DNA of 64,000 nucleotides from Chondrilla cf. caribensis (Eukaryota > Porifera > Demospongiae > Chondrillida > Chondrillidae). The stretch covers positions 2,569,501 through 2,633,500 of the forward strand of contig OZ026556.1 in NCBI GenBank assembly GCA_964020155.1, in the 5' to 3' direction. Of the stretch, positions 40,101 to 59,700 are shown one piece after another. The notes beneath the pieces are model-generated. The model did not search any database and had not been told where the DNA came from. It was given only the letters and a program-made list of their open reading frames with translations. The translations under genes and the position numbers were made by a program. The stretch's first letter is position 1, and each line of letters begins with the position of its first letter.

Positions 40101-43100
40101 TGTTCAGGTAGTCCACACTAGGCTATACTTAATCTGGATATACTAAACTTCAACATTAACTTATGTTCCAACAAGAGTTACCAGACATGCCAGGACTAGA
40201 TGATGCAACTCTATTTATTATGTGCCCAAACATTATTGTTGTTATTAAATTATGGTGGAAATTCTATGTATTCATTGTGGCCATCTAATTTCAATTACCA
40301 ATGATAGATCATACAATGAACTATTGCATCAACTAACAACCTGGAACTGCACTGTAACAAACTTGTGCTGCATTAAAATCCAATTTGTTCAATGTTCCCT
40401 TATGTACTTCCGAATGTCTACGAGTGTTTTGGTAAGCTATACTGTATCCAGTAACTTCATGGGACTATACAGATAATATTATAAGGCTTTTATATATAAT
40501 TAGATGTCATTATCAGACAATGTATATCAGATCGTTATATTTTTCTCTGTTGAATTTTTAGTATCAAAACAAGCAGAAACCACCATTTTGACAACAGAAG
40601 TGTTAATCTCGTCCATGCCTACTGATGTAGGCCCTTCCACTAATCCGGGCTCTTCCACTAATCCGGGATCTTCCACTAATCCGGGCTCTTCCACTAATCC
40701 GGGCTCTTCCACTAATCCAAGCTCTTCCACTAATCCGGGATCTTCCACTAATCCGGGCTCTTCCACTAATCCGGGCTCTTCCACTAATCCGGGCTCTTCC
40801 ACTATTCCAAGCTCTTCCACTGAAGTGAGATCTTCTGCCAACACAACCTCCTCTACTAGCAAGGACTCTTCCACTAGTTCACTTTCCAGTGTGCCCTCTT
40901 CTGTTGTTGATGGTATGCATTCATGTGTGTACGTGGTGTATTCAATATACTAAAACTAGTCTTCATGATGTTTGTCAATTGCATTAGTTTATACTTGCAA
41001 TGAAATGTTGTTTGAGGCCTATACAGTCTATGTACATGGCAATCAGTACTGAGCATGCAGATCATACTTCATTATTCTTATGATTGTTATGAATATTATA
41101 TCCAAAGATGTGTATTTCCTTTATGCAGTACATGGAAACCTCGAATCAGGTGATGTTAATGTTGGATTGATTGTTGGAGTAGTCCTTGGAGGAATAGTGT
41201 TGGTCATTATTGCTATCGTGTTGGTTGGAGCTGTTGCGTTTCTATTGTACCCAAGAGGAAACAAGGAGAAGCAGTATATAACTTTTGCAAGATTTCGACG
41301 AGATACAGGTGCATATGAATGACTGGTTCTTGATCATGTGGGGTGGCTATACTTTGTCACTTTTTTAACCAAGCCAGCATGATTGTCTTACATTGTATAA
41401 CAGTACCTATCTTTGTGTGTGTTTTTATGCTTACTATTCTCCAGATTATGTGAAGTTGTTGAGAAAGAGGAGACCAAAAATAACCTCTACAGGAACCGTG
41501 AATTCAGGGTTGCTTGCTGAATACGATGATCCTGATGCCTATATACAGACATTGCCACATGGAGAACCTCTTCTTGTCACTGCACCCCCACTACCTCCAA
41601 GCAATGACACTAAAGAAGTGTATGAAACTGTGCAGCAGCAGGATGATGGTTCCCTGGTGGTAGTCAACCCGGGAGCAAACACATCTGGATATGAAGTTGT
41701 AGTGCAGCAAGAAGACCCTGTGAGTGGTGTAGTGCTGACAGCTGATGGACCTTCTACTTTGTATGACACCATCACTGACGGTGGACAACCACTTCAAGTT
41801 ATTTATGAGAGCATTGAGACTCAGTACCACTATGTTCCAAATGAGGTGAATGCTAACACACACAAATGCATGCACATACACATGCATACACATATTCACA
41901 TGTTTTTTGTGGCATATTGTCCAGAATTCTAGGAAACAAGGTACTCTAACTAGACCATCTTCAGGATTGTTGGATGAACTGAGGAGCATTGTAAGTTCCC
42001 TCATTCCATCTTCCCTATACTATTACTAGTACTACAGTTGGTGCTCTATCATTCATCCTGCTCAGTACGGGGGAGTGACTAAACCAGAGTACGAGGATCA
42101 GCCTTTTGTGTCTCCTGGTAAAGAGTTGAATACCATCTATGGTCAATTGGCTGACAAGAAATGCATCGAAATACCAAGATCTTTCCTGAAGTAGGTGATC
42201 CTCATTTTCACCTACTGAGTGTATTCGCTGTGTTTACATATGACTGTGCATTTATATTTCCCAGAAAAGAGACTGTCCTTGGTACTGGAGAGTTTGGTGA
42301 TGTTTTCAAAGGAGTATGGGACACTCCTTACGGCCCACAAGACGTTGCCATTAAGATGCTGAAGGTTGGATCTAAGGAAAAAGACATAGTCAATTTCCTG
42401 AAAGAAGCTGCTCTGATGGGACAGTTTCGTCATCCCAATGTCATTCGTCTACTTGGAGCTGTTACTGTTGATGATCCAGTTAGTATGCCTGTGGTATCTG
42501 CACGTAGATATCTTTGTTATTGTTTGCTAGTACTCTGCAACTTACTGCACGCCTCCATCCTTCAAGTGTATGATTGTACTCGAGTTTCTCCCAAGGGGAG
42601 ATTTGGAAAAGCACTTGCGTAGTCAACAACCAGAGTGAGTAATGTGAAAGAGTTGTTAATTTTGGTTTTCATTGTATTTGTGACTTCTGATACTTTTCCA
42701 CATGTAACTCAACCCACTCAATAGGCTCAGTTTGGCTACAATCTTTTTATGTTGGTTTTCATAGCCTTTTTGTGTACAGTATCCATAAGTGGACATTGTA
42801 GGGGACAGTAGGAGTAGGAGGGGCTCTAGCCGGTAGCAATCCTTAAAACCAAATTGTGATTTGGGAGGCCAGCTATTCATAAGAGTCTGGTTTAATGACT
42901 TTAAAATAAGGATCGAGTGTTTTCACAAGTTAATAACTTCAGTGCAGAAGACTGAAGCAACTTGGATTGATTCTGCCATCTTTGTGACATCACTACAATA
43001 GTAATTTTTATGTATGTGTACAATATTTCAAGTTCTACTGAAGTGCCTCCGATGAGAAATGTTAACCTACATCTCTACATTCTTATAGGCCTGGTGTCCT

Positions 43101-45266
43101 CCCGGAGGCTACCTTGCCTTTACAACTGTTGCAGTTCTGTCGTGACATTGCTGATGGTATGAAGTACCTTTCAAACAAAGGGTTTGTACATCGTGACTTG
43201 GCAGCAAGGAACATCCTGTTGGACAAGAACCTCAAGTGCAAGGTGAACACTGTGTTGCATTGATTACAGTTATGTTTGTAATCTATGGTTGATTACAGCT
43301 GATTACTCTGTTATTCCTATATTCTACACTATCACACATGCACCATACACTTCCTGTCTGTCAAGTTATAATATTATCAATTCGCTTGTCAGTCGTGAGT
43401 GCTTCTTTGCAGATTGCTGATTTTGGTCTGTCCAAGACTCTCCAATCAGATTCAGAGTATTACATTGCCAAAGGTGGGAGAGTTCCAGTCAGATGGACAC
43501 CCCCTGAAGTGAGTGGTATTCACAGTGAAACCTTCATCGTGAGTACTTGCATATGTTTCTCCTTCCTAAGGCTCTTTTTTACAAGAAGTACACTACCAGC
43601 AGTGATGTATGGAGCTACGGAATGGTGATGTTTGAGATATGGTCACTTGGTGAAAAACCCTTCGGAGACATTGAAGCAATGAATGTAAGTCTCTTCATTA
43701 ATGTGATATTATTACTGTACGTTTTGTAATTTCCATGTATGTACGTATTCACACTTGTTCTTACTCAAAGGTGGTGAAGATACTTCGAAACAATGGGTCA
43801 TACGTGCAGGCTCCTCCACCTGGTTGCCCAAGGGACATGTACAGACTCATGGTGTACTGCTGGTGAGGATCTATGCCAAATTGAACCCATTGTTTGTGTG
43901 TACAAGATGTGCACATGTGTTGCACACACTGTACCAGTGTTGGTTGAGTCTTAATGTACAGACAAAGCCTCTCGGAATGCCTACATGGAATTCTCAACTG
44001 CCACCCATTAGATCTGATTGAAAGTCTGAAAGTATTGTACAAGAAAAAAATGTATTCACCCTTTTACTCATGGTAGCAAAATGAAAGTGCATAAATTGGT
44101 GGGCTACCTAACTCAAATATTTGTCAACCTAACACACATAAGCCTCTACCTATACCGTACATGATCCATGCACAAATGGACATACATACAAATTTATAAT
44201 GTATATATTATTATAAACGTATACATACATTACCAAGCAAGTATATTTCAACAGCCATGAGGTTTTCAATCTAAAATATTTTCATATTTCTAGATTTTTA
44301 TATTGTATTTTTTCAAAGTAAATGTTCTCAATGGATTTGTTGAATAGCCTCTAACCATCCAGTGAGAATTAGTCTAAATTTATACCACCGGCAATTGAAT
44401 ACTCAGGATGAACCATATTTCCAGTTAAAATACATACTCTGTCAGATTTAGTTCATGCAAACTAAGATTTCATAACTGTAAATATAGCCAGATGTTGAAA
44501 TACATCATATGCATAGTTACGCCCACCACCCACAATAATGAGGTCACCGAGGTCAGGGTAAACGAGTTTGCGCAAATGTATGGAGTAGTATAGAGAAATA
44601 GATATATAAGAAATTTCCCGCCCTTTCAAATGGTTGGGTCATATTTCCTGTCAGTAAATAGTGTTCCTTCAAGAAAGCCCCAAGTCAGGCTACAATTGCA
44701 GAAGATGGCGAAAAAACGCAATTCCTCACAGCTGCCTATACTACTCTATACATTCGTGCAAACCCGTTCACTGGTGACCCTGTGACCTCATTATTGTGGG
44801 CGATGGGCATAACAATGAACATGGTCTATATGGGAATTGGTAGTGTTGTGTTATACGCTTATCATGGTAACTTTTCAATATACTATTGCATGAATAATAA
44901 TTAGTCCTTGAATCATAAACCGTGCTTCGTGTTACTATAGAAGTGAAGTTGTGGGAAGACCTTCCCTAGAGATGACATGTCAGATTGTCTGTTATTTGTT
45001 AGCAATCATGTGTCATATGTCATGCATGTAAGTATACATTTCAGACCTGATCGATATCATTTTGTAGGGACCGTAATCACCACAATCGCCCCGACTTTAA
45101 TGCCATTCAGAGTGTATTCAGTGGTCCTGCAGACTCTCTGCTCAAGATTCCAAATGATGACCTTCAGCAAACAAAGGACCCACTCAAGGCAGGTCAACTT
45201 GGCATGCCTTTGGAGTTTGGAGAAAATTTGTACACAGATCTCCAGCGCTACTACAGTACGCAATAA
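37135..45266 (+). CDS. Receptor tyrosine kinase 2 of a tandem trio (14 exons)
   Basis: Rebuilt exons: 37135-37225, 39505-40017, 40562-40912, 41129-41308, 41445-41845, 41925-41990, 42066-42190, 42265-42478, 42567-42634, 43089-43242, 43413-43508, 43571-43684, 43771-43862, 45068-45266; 887 aa. The architecture is the same as copy 1: signal peptide ending TTTGQSE, the unknown module ([29 protein letters not shown]), a stalk of SSTNPG repeats, a TM helix ([19 protein letters not shown]), the Tyr-rich juxtamembrane segment, and a complete kinase ([25 protein letters not shown]). The N-terminal part of the module carries a basic RRRKR stretch that looks like a furin site. The usual APE motif reads PPE (VRWTPPE). 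The C-terminal tail ends DLQRYYSTQ. Intron 1 holds a palindromic mini-element and a broken transposon; intron 13 holds a foldback element absent from copy 3. Confidence 0.88.
37821..37854. mobile_element. 34-bp perfect palindrome, copy 2, 7-bp target duplication
   Basis: CATAGACACTCTAAACT is followed at once by its exact reverse complement. ATGAAAC flanks it on both sides (37814-37820 and 37855-37861). The arm is the same as at 30141-30186. Confidence 0.75.
37862..38960 (-). pseudogene. Degenerate transposon-derived coding fragment
   Basis: Minus-strand pieces in several frames resemble a transposon-encoded protein common in cnidarian and other invertebrate genomes. In order: [20 protein letters not shown] and [13 protein letters not shown] (about 38780-38650), [12 protein letters not shown] (about 38570), a Cys/His cluster [20 protein letters not shown] with [15 protein letters not shown] (about 38440-38310), FFDVRVFNP (about 38165), and [12 protein letters not shown] with IMCIRGAQS (about 38010-37870). 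Frame breaks and a stop in DREYS* show it is dead. The N- and C-terminal blocks sit close together, as if the middle had been deleted. The element class is not certain. Confidence 0.6.
40630..40820 (+). repeat. 18-bp coding minisatellite (kinase 2 stalk)
   Basis: About eleven copies of an 18-bp unit of the type TCTTCCACTAATCCGGGC, encoding SSTNPG, in frame inside exon 3. The units are nearly identical, and two end in AAGC in place of GGGC. Confidence 0.95.
44517..44813. mobile_element. Foldback/MITE element in kinase 2 intron 13
   Basis: Inverted ends of ~75-80 bp: GTTACGCCCACCACCCACAA at the left, and TTGTGGGCGATGGGCATAAC with a slightly shifted inner block at the right. The paralogous intron of kinase 3 continues without it, so the insertion followed the duplication. 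Confidence 0.6.
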
Positions 45267-45762
45267 ACTTTGTATATACAACTGGCCTGAATTAGTATGC
45301 TAGACATGCTAAACAGTGCCAGAGACATATTCTTACATGCTGGTCATGTTAATTGGAAGTATTCTTATTATTGTATATAATAGTGGTGAACAGTTACATC
45401 ATCATTGTAGGGACTTTTATGGGAGGTGCACACTTTATTATTATAATCGTGAATTCTGATATTGTCTGTGATACACATTTTTGGTTATATTCACATTGTT
45501 TGCATTACATATAGTTATTTAAATTAAGGATTCCGAACAACACGCTTTTGTGCAGGAAGTCTAGATCTATGGCAGCTATAGGCCTATATAACACAGACAC
45601 ATGGTCTAATTTATATTAACAAGAAATGCATTATGAGTTACCATTAGTACTGTAAGTATATATAACTTGAGATTTCAACTGAGAAAGAGTACAATAAAAT
45701 AAAAACAGAATATGTACACTTTGAGTAGTCTGGCACATCCAATATACCATATTATTATCAAG

Positions 45763-45804
45763 TAGACACTCTAAGCTATGCAGTTAATTACAGCTGGTGT
45801 CTAT
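45763..45804. mobile_element. Diverged palindromic mini-element, copy 3
   Basis: TAGACACTCTAAGCT at the left, and AGCTGGTGTCTATG at the right, keep the outer parts of the palindrome seen at 37821-37854; the centre is diverged. A lone right arm (TAGTTTAGAGTGTCTATG) lies at 46153-46170. Confidence 0.45.
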
Positions 45805-46624
45805 GATATAATGCATTTTACGCCCACTGCCCACAATCATGTCTGGAGTCATCCGTGGCCAACAGTGAACAAAATCTCGCGAATGCACAGTATAGTATAC
45901 TAGGCCTATAGTGTACTGCATAGGATAACTGAGGAATCTTGAGTACACCTTTGAAGCAGAAGTCTTTGTAGACCTCACAATCAATCAAGGGCCGAAAAGT
46001 CCAAGACTTGCCAAAATTAAGGTTAGATACACACGGAAGAGTCTTCAAACAGCAGATCAGACGCAGGTTAGCAATGTGTTATGTGGACCTACACAAGAAC
46101 TACCAAACATTAACGCTATCACCATAATAGCAGGTGCAAACTGCTGGTTATGTAGTTTAGAGTGTCTATGCTGCTATGTTCAGCAAGAAAAACGCCTATA
46201 GTGTTGTGCACACAGCATGGTGTGCAGTTGGCCCTGATTTCAGCTCAAGGTTGAGGGATACAAAGTTGAAATGCTAATGTGGATGTCTTCGCACTTTAGG
46301 TTTATATGATACTTTGGTGAACGTAATTGGGAATACTGAAGTCATCTAGACGTGAGATAAGTGTCCTCATTGTGCTAGACGCAATTCCATTTAGTATAGC
46401 TATACGTAGGTCCCCATAAACGGTAACTAACTTCTGATCTGCTGTTGAGAGACTCTCTCGCGCCTGGCCCACCGATTGCAAATCTTAGAACTTCGACACT
46501 TGATCGATGGTGAGGTCTACGAATACCTTTGCTTCATTGTGTGCTCGAGATCCTCGGTTCCAAAGAAATATGCCGCTCTTTCAACTACTGTATTTGGGCC
46601 TATTTCCTGTCGTTGGTTCCTTCC

Positions 46625-46643
46625 TGACGTCACGTGTCACGTG
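46625..46643. promoter_or_regulatory. CRE palindrome overlapping doubled E-boxes upstream of kinase 3
   Basis: TGACGTCA at 46625-46632 runs into CACGTG at 46631-46636 and again at 46638-46643, starting 47 bp upstream of the ATG. One E-box is shared with kinase 2. Confidence 0.4.
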
Positions 46644-46671
46644 AATATTGGACCACCCAGAATTGCCAACG

Positions 46672-55241
<8,570 letters not shown>

Positions 55242-56714
55242 ACTAGTATTAGCCCTTATGGACAATAGTATGTATGTTCACCCTACCTGTACAGTCAGGT
55301 GGAATAGCAACTTATATTATTATCTGCATGTTTTCTAATATTGTACACATGCTGGTCATAATAGCTTGAACTGTTAGTTTGTGTGGATTAACCTTTATCA
55401 GTGCTGGACACTTTCTGTTGTTTTGTAATGATATTATTATTATTGAGATTATAATTATTGTATTATGGAACTGATCATGATTTCCTGAATCAAAATCTAA
55501 AAATGCGTAATGGTATTTCTAATTTAATATGGTACATATTATCTGTAATCACATTTGTTATTATAAAAATGTTAGTTGATGATTCATTTATTGTATAGTG
55601 TATACCTATGTAATATTATATATACGTATACACACAATAATACAATATGTTATGTGAATGGATCAAAGGTGTTTTATAGGATGGAAACCAAATTAAGTAG
55701 TAAAAGGCATTGAACATACGTACCTAGGGCATGTATGGGATTCAACAGTGCCAATGTCATTGTAGTACATAATGTTGCTTTACCTGTTTGTGCTGTAGCT
55801 TTAAAAGTCAATATGTCATAATGATAAGAATTCTGTGATTTTGTCAGCTGATTGACAGTTTTAACACCTAGATAATGTTTGTCCTTCTTATTGTATACAT
55901 ATTAATTTCTTTAATTTTAATGTCCATCATAACTGCCAAAACAAGTACAAAATGTTTGTAATTTGGACTTGACTGCATCATTCTGTACAAACAATGTCAT
56001 ATTATTCATATTTCTGTAGAATAATAATTTACGTAGTTTTATTTCTTATGTACATATTCATTAAATGGACTTTATTCAGTATGGCAAGTATTAGTATATT
56101 ATTATACATATACATATACTAATTATTGTATATGTTAAACACATTGTACTCTAGATCTATGCATTCAATCTTAGTACAGTCAGACTCTAGCTTTATAACA
56201 ATGTCATCATCCTTTGTTTCTTGCTTCAATATCCCTTGATCCCATTGAACCAATTTGTTGTATATATAATAATTATTATTATGATAATCTGTGTCCACGT
56301 ACAGAGACTGTCCTTAATTGTAAAAAGTGCAATAAAGAGGTTTGACTGTACTCCAATATAAATACCATGCAGCTCTTCAAACATAATTATAATTACCTTA
56401 CAGATGAGTATATATATACGTATATATTTATATGTGTGTGTGTGTGTTTCATTATAATTAATTCATTTTGTGAGCACTACATTAAAATTATTATACAAAT
56501 ATCAATCAATTATGAAATTATATCAAATAGAGCTAATCTTGAATCTTCCATCTAATACAACAGGGGCCTAAACTACTGCATAATATACGTACAACACTGC
56601 TACCAATTTAACTTCTACACACTACATAATAATAATTAATGTAAGTCAGCTATATCACTATCTATTGAGTATAGCAGTTCATCTAGACCTAATCCTACAC
56701 TTTTCCTTTTCTTG
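55242..56714. other. Convergent intergenic region between kinase 3 and the sacsin-PARP gene
   Basis: AT-rich sequence with no gene visible. It contains one MITE (listed separately). Confidence 0.5.
56175..56350. mobile_element. MITE, TACAGTCAGACTCT ends
   Basis: TACAGTCAGACTCT at the left and AGAGGTTTGACTGTA at the right form ~14-bp inverted ends at TA targets, Tigger/pogo-like, with no coding content. Confidence 0.55.
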
Positions 56715-59700
56715 TTACAAATAGGTAATGAGATAAGCAGGGTATGTCTGATCATTGCGATGAACTACGTAAATTTCATCACCTCCAAGTGTACCTTGAA
56801 TACTATCAGAGGTTTCAATGACTCCTCCCTGTACTTGTTGAGTTTGCACAGGGCCTTCTCTACTGTTGTTGATCATGACACCAAGTAGGGTCTTCATCAC
56901 TAACATTTGGCATAAACCACTGGTGGTATGTGTGTAACTATGGGATACAAGAGCATTCTTTGCCAAGTAAATCCCTCTTCCATAAGCTCCACGATCACTT
57001 CTTATGATGTCCAGTCCACGCTGACCAGCATAGATATCCCGAGGGTTGTTATCTCTAGTGCCATGGAAAGTCAGTCTATCACCACTTGGTTTATTCTGTT
57101 GTGCAAACATCTGACGACGATGGGAGAACTCTCTCCATAAGTCTACATTTTGAATTCTGGTTATGTCAAAAATCCTGACATTGCGAGTACCCATGGTACT
57201 AGAAAAGAGATCGGCAACTACATTGTACTCTCGATTGCCTTGTAGCAAAGGCATTTCTCTGAGCCTTACTCCTTCACCATGAGGCATCCATTCCACAGGA
57301 AGAGCTGGAGAGAAAAAGCCAATAGCGAAAATCATGTAATAGATATCATAGTTTTCTATGTTTGTAGAGTACAATGAATTATATCCACATAAATCAACAT
57401 ACTATACGCACTATATGTATTGTATGTATTGTGTGAAGTCTACGCTAATCTGTAAGGCCTACAACATACAGTATTATACTGCAGGTACAGAATGTACATA
57501 AAACTTGTTTTATCACCAGATTGTTGATCACTATTAATTTGGTACACTGCATATATCTTAATAACATAGCTCACTAGTTACCCACAAAATTACATATACA
57601 TGAAACAGATCAAGGTACACTCACCATGAGGATCAATGGGGTCTACTCTTTGAACAGGAACTGTGTACATCACTTCACGCATCAACTCTGCAATGCTGTC
57701 TATCTGTTGCACAGTTTCAAGGATACGTCCAACAGCCATCACCACATCCTCTGCATCCTGGAACCTCTCCACATATACTCGAGCAGGTTCCATCATTGGT
57801 ACGTTGTAGTCCGGATAGCGACAACACAAGTAATGGCTTGACACTTGAAGCACTTGTGGCATGAGATTTATGGGAGGATCACGTGACCAATGGGGATTTC
57901 TCTGTAGTTCTTCACACAGGTCTTTCACATTAGTGTGTCCAGTCAGTTGCCTGTTCATACCATACAGAGCTAAGAAGAGTGCTTTCAAACACTTTTCAAC
58001 ACTTTCGTGACAGAGGAAGCAAACCTGGGCAGGGAACATGTGAATAACTGACAGTTGGTGGTTTTGATGGCCTTGGTGATCTTGACGATACTGTATTGAC
58101 GTTGTCAAGAGTGACTTGGCTGCTTCAAAATCGTTCAGAGATTGAGTTAACCACATTCTAGCTTCAGTTATGTTAGGCTGAGGAGGGGGTTCTTCCACAG
58201 TAGGTGGTTGCCACAGAGAGTCATGGTAGCGATTTGCTCCTCGTGGTCTCCACACAGGGTTCTGGAGGCCACCAAAGCCAGAACCAATTCCTCCTCTGTG
58301 ATGCCTTCTGCCAGCACCACCTCCTCCACCACCTCCCATATAACCAACACCCCCACCTCCACCCCCATGTCCCAGACTCCCGCCTCCTCCACCAAAACTG
58401 CTAGCAGATGGTTGTCGTTCCATTCGAGAATTTATCAGTTCTTCCACTATCTCTTCAATTTGCCTTATAATGTCCTGTCGAATGTTCAATGACCTGAGTA
58501 GGCCTATATACACATCTGCAACTGATCTGAATTTCCTCGCACAATCGTTCTTGACACAAAGGTAATCCAAGTGGTATATCAGACGTATATAGACTTCCCT
58601 TTGGACACTGTTACCTAGTACGTTTAGAACAGCTCCCAGCTGGTCTGCAAGACATTGACCATCAGGATTGCTGACATCAAAGCTGAGGAAAGACAGAGGT
58701 TCGTGAGGTGTTGTACCATCATCTTCATCCTCCTCAGAATTTGAAGGCAATTTCCAACATCTCTTGATGTAGGTAGCTTGTGGAGTGGATAAATATTTGG
58801 ACATGAACATAGGAGCAGAAGTGACTTCAATCACAGCTCCATCCTCTCCAGTATCAGCTCCAACTTGTAGTCTACATTCCACCAACTGATTGTCAACATT
58901 GGATACCTCCTTCACTTCAGCATTGATCCAGTTTCCAGCATCATTGAGATACTTCACAATCTCCCCTGTCCTGAAAGTACACAAAATGAGATAATCCAAG
59001 CGTCCTCTGTTTAGTGCAGGCTGACCTATGTCAGATTCCTGTGGCTGTGCTTCTGTCCCATGCTCGTATGCCGGAATACACAATCTGTCCAGCACAATTG
59101 GAATGACCTCTGGTCCTTGGCATGATAGCATCTGAATCAGGAGTGCATTGTCCTTGATGATTTGCCCAAGGAATAGGTTCAAACCTTTGGACAGTTTGAA
59201 GAGCAGCTCAGTGGGGTTGAGAGAATCAGAGTGGGGTGCAATGAAAGCTATTCTACTGCTGTCATCATCGTCAGAAGTAACAAAACAGCTAATGTCCTCA
59301 TTTTCCGAACTTTGAATAAGTTGTCCTTGTTCATTGTGCAGTACAGTTTTAATCATCTGAACACACTTCACGTCGATTCTTTGGAGATTGACTCTCACTC
59401 TATCAGCCAGTTCATCTGATGGTACTTGACGTGTCTCATGTCTGACAATCCTCAGCACTGCTTGGTAGAGTTCATTGGAGAATATGATGTTGTTCAGTGC
59501 TATCACATGTTGACAGCCATGCTCCCGACCCTCAGCTCTAGCCACACTCTCCGCATTACACATATTGGCAGGGTGCAGCATCTGCTCATGGGGGTGTTCA
59601 GTGATCAATCTACTGAGTAGACGTACACCTAGACAATCTGGTAGGGTATGATAGCTGAACTCATCCTTAGGTGGTCTATGTACCAAAGCAATTTGGACTG

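Larger units (their letters stand above)
45267..46671. other. Spacer between kinase 2 and kinase 3 with inverted repeats
   Basis: No gene is seen. Two related sequences of ~180 bp lie in opposite orientation (about 45890-46070 and 46425-46600). Diverged copies of the palindromic mini-element lie at 45763-45804 and, as a half copy, at 46153-46170. CRE and E-box motifs lie just before the kinase 3 start. Confidence 0.5.

Noticed and set aside
40527..40874. Antisense Glu-Pro-Gly-Leu-Val repeat frame
   Set aside because: It is the complement of the kinase 2 stalk minisatellite, not a gene.
56715..57374. PARP domain as an independent small gene
   Set aside because: An upstream Met (MIFAIGFFSPALP) is in frame, but it lies in the intron polypyrimidine region. 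A strong phase-matched acceptor at 57305 and only 320 bp of spacer favour fusion; this stays open to test.
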